In this document: positions 53,629 through 64,000 of the stretch, piece by piece | Layout: every line of letters begins with the position of its first letter | How positions within the stretch are numbered: position 1 is the first letter of the stretch | NCBI GenBank assembly: GCA_031308135.1 | Contig: JAHLJT010004567.1 | Coordinates: 136,538,991-136,602,990 of the forward strand | Reading direction: 5' to 3' | DNA: 64,000 nt | DNA from: Acheta domesticus | Lineage: Eukaryota > Arthropoda > Insecta > Orthoptera > Gryllidae | Position numbers and translations under genes: made by a program | Notes under the pieces: generated by a model | Told to the model about the DNA's origin: nothing | Seen by the model: only the letters and a program-made list of their open reading frames with translations | The model's database searches: none

Positions 53629-56600
53629 GTAAATGTGTTGTTGTTGTTTTGTGCGTATTTTACTCTAATTTGGGTTTTACTTATTGAGAAATTTAATGCG
53701 ATATTTTACTTACAGGTATGGGATCAAGACGACCAAGGTAACTGGCATCAGACTGCTTGTTGGAAAGCACACACAGGGTCAGTGTGGAAAGTTACATGGG
53801 CTCATCCTGAATTTGGACAGGTTCTTGCAACTTGTTCTTTCGATAGAACAGCAGCTGTTTGGGAAGAGATAGGTAAGCACTGTGATCTGGCCTCAGATAA
53901 CAGAAGTTATATTTTTTGGTCTGTAAAGGAGCAAATGGAAGTGGACTGCATAGAGGAGTTACGACAGTTAATATGCTGACATTGCATGACAAATAAAATT
54001 TTTTAATTAATTTGTTAAAATAACAGTTTATGTAAAAGTTAGTTTAAATCACAGACAGTTTGAAAGATACTTAGTATTGATTACTGTTATTAGTGCACTT
54101 CACAAATGTAGCTTGCACCTAACATAACAAATTCAACCTCCAAGTCTTATCTTATTGCAGGAGAATGGGAGCTAATTTTGTTAAGTGCTGGGTAGACCGT
54201 ATATAGATTTATAATCATTTAGATCTCAGCATTTAAAGAAATGGTTGTTTTTTTTGGCAGGCCAAGTCCAGCATTTATAAATAATTTTGTTTCTCATTGA
54301 GTATATTGAGAGAGTTGGAGACGTTTTTGGTGCCTAGAACGAACTCCTGATAAAAAATTTTAATTTGTTAAATAAATATGTGTGCAAATTTTTTATTGAA
54401 TTCTGATAAATGTTTTCCTGTTTCAGTTGGTGAAGGTTCAGTTCCCGGTGAACGTGGCATGCGACACTGGGTAAGGAGAACCAACTTGGTTGATTCTCGT
54501 ACTTCTGTCACTGACATAAAATTTGCTCCAAAACATTTGGGCCTCCTGTTAGCTACATGTTCTGCTGACAGTGTTGTCAGGGTCTATGAGGCTCCTGATG
54601 TAATGAATTTGAGTCAATGGACTCTGCAACATGAAATTTCCTGCAAACTTCCTTTTAGTTGCCTGAGTTGGAATCCTTCACTTTCAAGGTCTGTAGTTTG
54701 AATAGTAAATAAGACATTTGTGGTTACAATCACTACATGGAAAGGATTTGGGAGCAGATAATTTATTGAAATGATGTAGTGTTTAACTACATGATACAAC
54801 ATGATTTACAACTAATGAGGATTCAATGTGATTTTCTGTGACCTTTTTTTTATTATTCTTAATTTCTTTTGAGGAGTGCTTATGTTTATGATTTTCATTT
54901 TGCTGTGTTGTCATTCTGATTGAAATGTATTAGTGCCATCTTAAAGTCATTGTTTATGAAAAATTTGCAGTTTTAATAAACAAGCTGTTGAATTACAGTT
55001 TATCATAGTGTGTTATTTTGAGGAATGGTCTAATTTAAAACTGGAACATTGATTCTAAGTACTTAGTATGAAAAAATGTTAGTCAATGTGTAGTGAAGAA
55101 AAATGTTATATCTGTGTGTTCTGTACATTAAAATAATCAGTTAAAATCATGAATGTATGAAAATAATTTTGTGAATTTTGTAAACATTTTAAAATCCATA
55201 ATTTTTTAAAAAATTTTGTTTTGGTGGAAATTTACATACAGGTTACACCCTCCTATGCTGGCTGTAGGAAGTGATGATAGCAATGCATCTAGTGGAGGAA
55301 AAGTCTTTATCTTTGAATATAGTGAGAATACTCGTCGATGGAACAAACCAGAAACTCTTCCAAATGTGACAGAAGCTGTACATGACCTAGCTTTTGCTCC
55401 AAATCTGGGTAGGAGTTTTCATCTGCTGGCTGTGGCTACCAAAGATGTCCGAATTTATACCCTAAAACCTCTTCAGTGAGTACAAACTCTAGAGCCAGTT
55501 TCGTTTAAACTGACAACTACATACTTTTATATTCTCAGATTACTAATGTTTCTTCAGTTATATTAAACTTTAAAAATTCACTATTATTTTAGGGATTCTT
55601 CCAGTATGCAAAGTGGTCTTAGCAGGTTTGACATCCAGTTATCTGCTCAGTGTGATGACCACTTGTGCACTGTATGGAGAGTTTGTTGGAACATTACAGG
55701 CACTCTATTGGCATCGTCAGGAGATGATGGTTGTGTTCGTTTGTGGAAATGTAAGTGTTTGTTTATTGTATAGGAGAGATGTTTTGTGTGTGAGAGAATT
55801 AACTGGATTGAACAGTGATGAGTAGAGATCAGATGTTATGCAAAATACCTTTACTTAAATTATAAAGGTATCTTAAAAACAACTTTATGTACATTCATAT
55901 CAAAATACTAATGTTGTATGCAGAAAAGAAAATTTTGCCTACTATTGATTTGCATGAGTAGTGCCTATAAATGCGTTTTTTACCTGATTTGCTTTATTAA
56001 CTTCCTAAACGGCAGATGCTTGGGGCTGGTTTCCATTACATTAGCACTTGCGATATCTCAGATTTTCAATTTTTTATTTTTTACATATTAAATATACTGA
56101 AAGCTGACTTAAGCAGTCACTAATGGTTCTGGTACAAATAAATTTAATAGAGGTGAGATTTCTGGAAGCATAAATCAAATCTAATTATGGTAAATGCAAT
56201 GAAATTAAGAAAATTCTCTTTAACATTTTTAATGTAAGAACATTACTGTACATGGCAAAACGCAATTTAAACATGGTATTTAGGATCATTTGTCTTATCT
56301 TGATCAGTATCAAAACACACACTTCATTGTCACTCATTATTTTTGTCAAGAAACTCACTTTTCATTCTCACTGAATCAAACAAGCAAATTAGACTTGAAG
56401 ATGCAATTTATACCCTGTAGGCTCTACAGCAAGGCTGTTGGATGGAATTAGAAAATAACCTTTCGATGGGATTTACGCATGCAAGTCCGTAGGAGATTCC
56501 CACAGATGGTAAACCCAAACTAGTAAACCATAGGAATGCTGTGAAAAAGAAGAATTTAACATGTTTTTTAAGAGATATTTATTAATATCCCCTGTTATAA

Positions 56601-59600
56601 CCTGAAATGGAAAGAAAGACCTGTGGGAGATCGTGGCGACTCTCAGTATCATTATTCTAGGTAATCTCACAATGCATTCCAGCGTAGGAAAATATTAAAA
56701 CAAGTTATCTTCATCGCTTTCCACTTCTTGTTATAATACTTGCTGAAAATCGCTTGAGATGACTGCTTAATTAAGGGCGATCAACAAAATGTACTGGACC
56801 ACTGGCCGCTTAGTCAGGTAGCAGCTGAAATGCAAGAATATTTACATGTGTCTTATGCAAAAATAATACATGACAAATGGCTCTTAATGGAGATGACCAC
56901 TTAATCGAGGTGGCCCTTCGAGTAGGTACACTGTGTTCATTTTTCAGATATTTGTTTTTTGTGAAATCATTAACAGAGGGAAATTACCACTGGAATAACT
57001 GAATAATCTAATTTAATTGAAAATTATCGAGAAAGTGTTACAGAAGTTACAACTGTTAACATCATCTTTGTTTAATGAAGTAGGAAGATAAGACAAGAAT
57101 TTATTTAGACAAATGGCTTTATCTGCCAAGTCATAATCTTAGAAGAGTATAGAAAATAAAGATGTATTACCGATTACTGGGTTGAAGGTAACCTGCTTAA
57201 AACAACAATAATTCATAATTGATGTGAATATCAAGTTTTTATCATCTGCAATGTAATTGAGTATTTTCGCAACTTCTACTTTTTTTCACTTTAAAACTGT
57301 ATAATATTATACACTGGACCTCACTTCTCTGTTCAATATCTCAGAAGTTTAACATTTACTTTTGAGATTCTTACCATGTTGCCACACCTCAAAAACAAGT
57401 GTGAAATGTATGTACCACTTCATAAAAACTTGTTAAAAAAATGTATTTGTTAAAAAACTTAACTTGTTAAAGAAACCACCAAATGATTTTTAAACTTGCT
57501 CACTCTTTCAGGAAAGGGCTCTGTAATAATAGAAAGAATTGCTCAAATAAGAGAAAGAATGTTGCAGGAAAAATGTTCCAGTCTTAATGGTTCAATTTGT
57601 AGAAGAATATTTTTGTGTGTTCACTGTACGAGTTGTTACTACATAGTTATGGTTATTTCTTCCTATGTGCTCAGGGATACCTTACCTTTTTTTATCCCTC
57701 CTGTTCTGGTGCCCCTGGATATGTTTTAGAAAAGCAACATGTTCTGTCTTTCTGCAAATGCTCAGCAGTTCTAACATTTGTTTTGTATTAGAAGAAGGTT
57801 CAATGAAACTGGGTAAATATCACTAAGTAAGATGATCACAAAATTTTGAAATTATAAAATGGTAAAACAGCTCTTGAAGAACTTCCATTTGTGTTGCTTC
57901 TAACCATGTTGCCTTGCTGGTTTCTTTCCTTAACAATAACAAAGTCGCAAACACATTGTGGGCACTATCATTATTAAGACTTTATCCCTAGCTTGCTTCC
58001 CCAGCAGGCTTCAATCCTGCTCTGCTTTTGCAACCAGTATGAACTAGATGGAGTACATGCCAGAAACTGTAATGGAGACTAGAGATTGCTAGCCATTGTA
58101 AAGACTAGGCATGATAGCTAGGATGCGTAATAAGGATGAAGCTAATTACTCTGCATTTTGATGAGTGAAATAAAACGCTGATGATTCCCTTGGATGTCAT
58201 GCTTGTCACCCAGCAAATTTTGTCCTGGATGTTAAGGCCAAATGATACCAGTGTTAGTAGTATCCAGTGTTAATTTTCAGTGTCTTGTTGTTCCTTTTGA
58301 ATTCAAACCTGTTATTTTAAGTGCAAATAATAGTTGTTCAAATACATGTTTGAGTACTTAACTAAATAATTTAAAGATTTACTATTTAATTTCATAGTCC
58401 ATTGTTTGTAAAAGATTCAATGTCCTTATTCACATGTGTGGCAACTGTGGTGCTCCTTTTGTTGGCATTAATGTAAGTATTTATTTTAAATTGAACAGTA
58501 ATTTCAATGGGTTGAATACCTATTACAAGCTTATTGATACATTATAATACACTAATACATTAATTTATTTTGAAATCATGAACATACAATTTTTAAAATG
58601 TGTATTTAATTATGTTGTGCCTTTTCTACCTGCTACTTTTGGATTTCATTAGTGCCTAGCATCTGGTCTCTAAAGTCCATAATATGGAATTAAATCAAAT
58701 TATTGAATGTATTTGTCTTTTATGTACTCTAAATATTACTTGACTACATAGTTTAGAAAATCATAGGTCAGAATTGAATTAGCTACTTCTTAAGTAATTG
58801 GAGATATGAATTAGATTGGGTATATAATTTTTTTTCTCTTTCTTTTGCAGCCACATCATATTCTCAAAGTGAGTAATAATCTAATGAACTAAGAAAAAAA
58901 AAATTAAGCTTACCATCAATAGAGTATTGTAAAGTATGCTGTTTGTTTTCTTTTATTGTACTGTAAGTATTTAATGTCTTGACACAAAGGTAATCTACTT
59001 TAATTATAAAATTGACAGGTATCATTCTTTAGAATTGTTAAAGGAAAAAGATGATAATAATAGAAAAAGGTTAATTGGAAAACTGTAATGTAACCCCCAC
59101 CCAGTTACATTCATTGAAGCAAAAAGGATTTCTCCATTTACATTGGAACGTAATCTAAGATAAAAAGCCTTTTGCTTTTGTTAATGTATGTGATTAGACT
59201 GTCACATTTTTGAGGATGAAAACCTAATATATCCCCTGCTAATTTCCATTAAAAGAAAGGGTGAATTTCTTATTTGAGAAAGAGAGAAACAAGAGTGTTA
59301 TTTATTTTGAAAAAATGACAAGTTCTATAATTTTGCCTTCTCATTCTTTGATGTAAACAATTTTTATAAAGGAAAGTCATCATTTGTGAAAGAAAACATG
59401 AAATAGTAGCCCAGAGTACTTGTAATGGATTAGTTAAAAACATGAGTGAAACTGTATTACTGTAAAATGACTTTGAGATACAATATCGTATTATAATTTG
59501 AACTAGTCGCTATGTTATATTTCAGCCAACTACCTGCACAATTGGAAGTGTGTGTCAGTACTGAAAGGTGATGGCACGCAGGCACAGAATGAGTCTGCTT

Positions 59601-59710
59601 CCACAGCACTGGCCACCCCTGTCGGAGTGATGGCATCTGCTACCCAAAGCACTGCCAGGTATTACAAGTTGGGTACAATTAGCAACCCCAACCAGGTGGC
59701 CTGGCACTGA
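53518..59710 (+). CDS. Nup44A: Nucleoporin Seh1 (WD40), six exons, 368 residues
   Basis: Exons 53518-53628, 53716-53872, 54427-54688, 55242-55475, 55593-55750 and 59526-59710 join in phase (1107 coding bases with stop). The protein opens [20 protein letters not shown] and has WD repeats ([38 protein letters not shown]). Length and order match Seh1 (fly Nup44A about 350, human SEH1L 360). Seh1 is an open six-blade propeller, completed by Nup85 in the Y-complex of the nuclear pore, and it also joins Mio in the GATOR2 complex that controls TORC1. The last intron is 3.8 kb. The C-terminus ([14 protein letters not shown]...) is less conserved in the family. Confidence 0.96.
53716..53872 (+). CDS. 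Nup44A: Seh1 exon 2
   Basis: Acceptor ACTTACAG, donor [26 protein letters not shown] to AAVWEEI. Ends in phase 1. Confidence 0.95.
54427..54688 (+). CDS. Nup44A: Seh1 exon 3
   Basis: Acceptor CTGTTTCAG, donor [26 protein letters not shown] to CLSWNPSLS. Ends in phase 2. Confidence 0.95.
55242..55475 (+). CDS. Nup44A: Seh1 exon 4
   Basis: Acceptor TACATACAG, donor [26 protein letters not shown] to IYTLKPL. Ends in phase 2. Confidence 0.95.
55593..55750 (+). CDS. Nup44A: Seh1 exon 5
   Basis: Acceptor TATTTTAG, donor [26 protein letters not shown] to CVRLWK. Ends in phase 1. Confidence 0.95.
55751..59525 (+). other. Seh1 last intron
   Basis: 3.8 kb of AT-rich intron. Apart from the microexon candidate at 58851-58868 I see no element or gene. 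Confidence 0.7.
58851..58868 (+). CDS. Nup44A: Possible 18-base Seh1 microexon
   Basis: Preceded by a long pyrimidine tract ending TCTTTCTTTTGCAG and followed by GTGAGT. Inserted between exons 5 and 6 it keeps phase and adds six residues (S-T-S-Y-S-Q) before NYLHNW. It could equally be a chance pair of splice signals. Confidence 0.35.
59526..59710 (+). CDS. Nup44A: Seh1 terminal exon
   Basis: Acceptor [24 protein letters not shown] then a Ser/Thr-rich tail ending PNQVAWH, TGA at 59708-59710. Confidence 0.93.
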
Positions 59711-62700
59711 CCAAGGTGAACTTGGAGAAAGCCTTCCTCAGGTTCTCTGCAGAGTGTTGAAGATGTCACAGCTCAGGGCAGGATTCATGATTTGCTAATT
59801 GTGCATCTAAAATGTTCTGTACCTGCAAACGTATTTGAGAATTGAAAAATTTTACCAAAATAATGCAATGTAGTTTATCCATTTTACACTCTTTTTTTAT
59901 TTGGAAAGTACAGATTTTGTATAAACTGGTTTGCATATCACTGCCATTCTAAGTTTCCCATTGAAGTATTTATAATTTAACTTTACAGAAGAATTGAAAA
60001 TAGTGAAGTACTATTTATAATTGAATTTTGTGTGAATGAAATGTGCTTATTAACTTATGAAAGCTTATCATAACACTTAACATTTATTATAATTGTATTC
60101 CTCATTTGATTATCTGTTAATCTCTTCATTTTAACATGTATGCATACACAGAGCAAATGCAGAACACTTATGAGAGAGAAAGGTCAACTAGGCATTTTAT
60201 ATTTTGTAACACTTTTCCTTCTTAATTTGTGAATTAACATTCTACGTCATTGAATAGTCTAATAATTGATTTTTCAACTTGTCTTAACACACAGATAATA
60301 TTAGTTATTTTTTTGTTTTGAGCTGACGTTTTACAGTACTGTGAATTCATTCATTTAGTTCATTGCCTATTGAATTGGGAAAATAGGGAATGTTGAATTG
60401 CATATTTTTGTAGGAAATATTTGCAAAGGTGGCTTGAAGTAAAGCAGAAATGTTACAAAAATTGTCAGATTTCATGGCAAATGCGTGAAAACTGCATGCA
60501 ATGTCAAGCGAGCTGATTGTTTTTAGCATAAAAATCGAATAATGTATAGATTTCAAGTGGATGTTTGTTCTGTTGTGTAATTTTTATTTAATATTGATAA
60601 TCACATTTATTTTTTGTATTTTATTTTTAGTTTCATGTTTTGCTTCACTCCAATACGTTTTGATACCTGTGTTTTTATATTATATTTTATTTTCTTGTAA
60701 TTCCCTTATAAAATGTAGTGAATAGGAAATTTTGGGAAACTTATTAATATGTCTGGGCATTTTATGCTGCAGGCCATATTTACTTTAAGCTTTTGGAAAC
60801 TCCGTTTTTAGGAGAGATTTTTCGAACTTGAATGGCAGTAGTCGGTGCTTAAAAATTTGAAAATGTAGTTTCCATGGGGAGGGAGCTTTGGAATGTTAAA
60901 TATTCTGCATTTTATTTCCACAAACTTCCATGGAACTACCTGTTTAGTAGGGCTTTAATATATTGACTGGAAAACCAGTCTCCGTGACTTCACTTGTAGG
61001 TGTAGTTCTCATTGCATGTGGCTCAGGGGTGCAGCCTGAATGAGGGATGAAGAAATCACAGCCCTTCCCAATTTGGTTTTAGACAACCATGCTATACACA
61101 TTTTTTGTATTGTTAGAAATTGTTGCAATAATTATTATAAATATATTTCTTTATCTTTACTTAACAAGACTAGAAGTCTCAGCAAAGGATTGGTGTTTTT
61201 TTCTTTTCTTTTCTTGTTTCTTTGAGGTAAGACCTCATATGTATTAGGCCTAGGCCCATTGAAACAGATGAAATGTGGAAGAAATCTAAATTGTGTATTA
61301 AAAATTTCTAAACTTGTAAAAAACAGGTTGAGAGGCACTCCCATTGGAAAGAATCCCTCCCATTCAGCTAGTATTTGAACTCTTGCTGTTAATCTAGTAG
61401 CTGTATAAAAATAGACGATGCAAAGTACAAATGACACTGGAATTGAGGGAGTTTCTTGGTTACCTATGGAGGAACTTCGTAACTCACCATCGTTAAAGTT
61501 GTCTCTGTTGTGTAAGATATTATTAAGAGAGTGGAACAGGAGCGTAATAATAAAGTGCTAGAGTGGATGAGAAAATTTAGTTGTGTAATAAAAACTTGTT
61601 TTCCTTCTTGTGTTTTATTAATGCTTGAAGTTTTTATTATGTCATATACACTAGTCTCTTTATATTGTAATATGTGGATTCAAATCTTCACAAAAAATGG
61701 AAAAATAAAATTAGGTGCTACAAATTTGTATAGATGTGGTATATAAACAGTGTTCCAGTGAAAAAACAATTGAAAATGTGAAAAAATGAAAAGGAAAAAA
61801 TTATCCCGTTTCACTAAGAAGTTTGCAAACAGTAATTTTCCCTCTACTAATACTTGGGGGAATTCCACATCTTGATAAATATGTTAAACATATCTACGTT
61901 TTTCTTGGTTGGGCTTTTGTAGAAAAACTTGTGAGGAAAGTGATACAAGTTTCAGATAGTGTTGCATGTACTCTATCCAACTAAACTACATATACCCACA
62001 CATGGTAAAACATTTGAAATGTAGGGGCTATTGAGTAGTGTCGTAGAGAAAGAAGCAATTACCATACCAAGCTGTTTTAGTATATTATTATTGAAGTGAC
62101 CTTATGAATGGTTATTTTGAAGGAAACCTAGTGGAAGTGACTGCTGTGAGCAGAGAGCCTGAGCATAAAGGTTTTAGGACAATATGTATTGTGCTCCATT
62201 TCACTAAAAGAAACTTTAATTGGTTTCTAAAATTTTATTGTATCATAAGAAATGTTAAAAATAAATGACTAAATAATGAAAACCTTAAAATTCATTAGCT
62301 GTATACCTTGTCATGGAGAGCAATGTGTTGTGTCAGAAGTAGCTAGTGTGGGTATGAGTGTGATTGTGTGAGCATGGCTTGAAAACAGAGGCATAACTAA
62401 TGATATAGTGTCCTGCAGAGACCACCAAGCAGGGAGTTTCAGGAGGTTGAAAGACTTACAAAATTTAATTGTCAGTTGATATTAACTTTGTTTTAATGTT
62501 CAGTTTAATTTTTTGATTTTATTTGAAAGCTGAAAAATATACTTTCTCATGAAGCATTAATTAATTTTGTGTGTGCATTTGCAGTTAAATACAGACTGCA
62601 AAAGCTCTCCGGAACTGTGCCTCAGAAAAGCTACATTCAAATTTATTACTTATATGTAATATGACAGAGTAACTATACACTTATGATTAAAAACCTGAAC

Positions 62701-63837
62701 AATTTTTAGAAAGAATCCATTGACATATATTTGCTTGGGAGCCAATTAGTTCTTAGTTATGCCACTACATAAACAAATCAAAATATGCTTTTTAATATGC
62801 CTTGGAATCAATCTAGAAGTGTGTGTAATACCGTATTGTAAAGGGAATTTTCCACAAGTAATATTTACTTTGCTTTGTTTATGTTAAAAGCATGGTGTGA
62901 CCAAGGTTCTTTACAAATGCTTTACTACTTTGCATGTAATGGCAATGTTTGTGCATAATATTTTCATCTGTGCACTTGGCATTCCTGCTTTTTGGTGAAG
63001 ATACTAATTAAAAATTTGGAAATTGTGTAATGACTCCATTGTTTGATTACAGACATTTCAAAAATTTTTATTGGTTAAAATGGTTGCATCAGCTGTTATT
63101 GAAATGTTTAAAATTAATCTCTCCTATGTGAATATTAATGAAAACTGGTATAAAAATGCAATATTAATGCACTAAAAATGCATTCCTTTTCCAATAATAA
63201 TTGCAGAGGTATTCATTACCCGTTATTTGAGATGTGTGGAAATGTAAGGTTGGTGATGAAACTTCATTTAGCCAAATGTGCCAGAATATTATTTGTTTTG
63301 TTATTCCTATGTCATCAGTGTAAAAATCTCATTTTGGTAAAAATTGAAAAATTGTTTAATTCATGCTGAAAGAAGTTTACTTTCTCTATTTGCATTTGCT
63401 CTGTTTGCAATACCAAAAATTACTTCAAGGCAGAATTTTTTCTCCTACAAAATACATTGATGAACTTGTTAGTCATGCAAGAAAGTTTGTTTCCTAGGGC
63501 AGATATCCAATGCTCTTTCTTTCAAAATTTGTGTGTATCTTTGTGGAGAATAAGTATAGGGCAGCTGAGAACACCTAGATGTGTAACATTTCCTGAGGCC
63601 TGTCAGGAGTGCTGGTTGTAAAGACATCTTTGCCAATTTAGTATACAAGGTTTCCAGGGAGGAAATGTGGAAACTTTGAAAATTAGCTCTTAAGACAATT
63701 CTAAGCATATTTTGTCTAATAAACTCCGAGGATATTCCGAATAGCTGAGCTGCAATAAGCACTCAAAAGTTGGTTTGGAAAATACTTTCTATGCAACAGT
63801 TTGCATTGCAGAAACATAAAGCCTTCAGAAACATGTA
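59711..63837 (+). other. Seh1 3' UTR and downstream spacer
   Basis: AT-rich with no other gene recognised. AATAAA at 61549-61554 and 61588-61593 are possible polyadenylation signals, which would make a 3' UTR near 1.85 kb. Confidence 0.4.
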
Positions 63838-64000
63838 AATTGTTTCTTATTTACAAGAGAAATTAATATATTTGTTCAGGAAGAAAAATTAACTCATAAT
63901 TAAAAGCACTTGAATTGTGTAAGTTGGTGCTTTTTTATTTCTGTGTTAACTTTTCTCTCTGAACAAATATATTAACTTCTTTTGTAAATAATTAACAATT
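63838..64000. repeat. Long imperfect hairpin at the window end
   Basis: Arms 63838-63909 and 63927-64000 are reverse complements at roughly 85 percent by eye, with a 17-base loop. Core shared block: TTAATATATTTGTTCAG. The arms may extend past the window. Confidence 0.8.

Overview
The window is animal nuclear DNA, almost certainly from an insect with a large, repeat-rich genome. It has spliced genes with long introns, AT-rich spacers, a BEL/Pao retrotransposon, tRNA-derived SINEs and many non-autonomous DNA transposons. The species cannot be told from sequence alone; a cockroach- or termite-like genome is a guess. No bacterial-type operon, CRISPR array, rRNA gene or free-standing tRNA gene was seen.

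Three host genes lie on the + strand. (1) Positions 29-30646 hold the 3' part of a leucine-rich-repeat gene. Six exons join in phase across introns of up to 13.6 kb; I do not recognise the exact orthologue. (2) Positions 35679-37510 hold a five-exon gene for an acidic protein of 330 residues with a Cys-rich tail, which I do not recognise. (3) Positions 53518-59710 hold a six-exon gene for the nucleoporin Seh1 (insect Nup44A; 368 residues), with a possible 18-base microexon at 58851-58868.

The rest is mostly mobile DNA, and target-site duplications show how it was layered. An apparently intact, young BEL/Pao element (5543-15088, minus strand) sits in an intron of the LRR gene, bounded by ATATG. 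It has 1315-bp LTRs with one difference noticed, a tRNA-Tyr-like primer site and a single gag-pol frame of 1728 codons. Three near-identical 775-788-bp hAT-type elements start at 20533, 23974 and 51965, each with a perfect 8-bp duplication. A Tigger/pogo-like element (25830-28568) and a piggyBac-like MITE (29784-30383) lie in the last LRR intron.

Between 30.9 and 34.8 kb there are inverted 200-bp arms, a BED-finger transposase exon, and a retroposon with a 16-bp duplication that is itself split by a solo LTR. From 39.6 to 52.8 kb lies a pile of hAT-like elements: an outer pair of ends (41197/51019) that splits an old reading frame, and an inner element (43140-49252) with a perfect 8-bp duplication. 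Two 253-bp palindromic MITEs have matching empty sites elsewhere in the window. A long imperfect hairpin ends the window (63838-64000).

The host genes are not obviously linked in function. I see no new multi-gene system. The most informative material is the nested transposon record, the reconstructed LRR gene, the Seh1 microexon candidate and the terminal hairpin.
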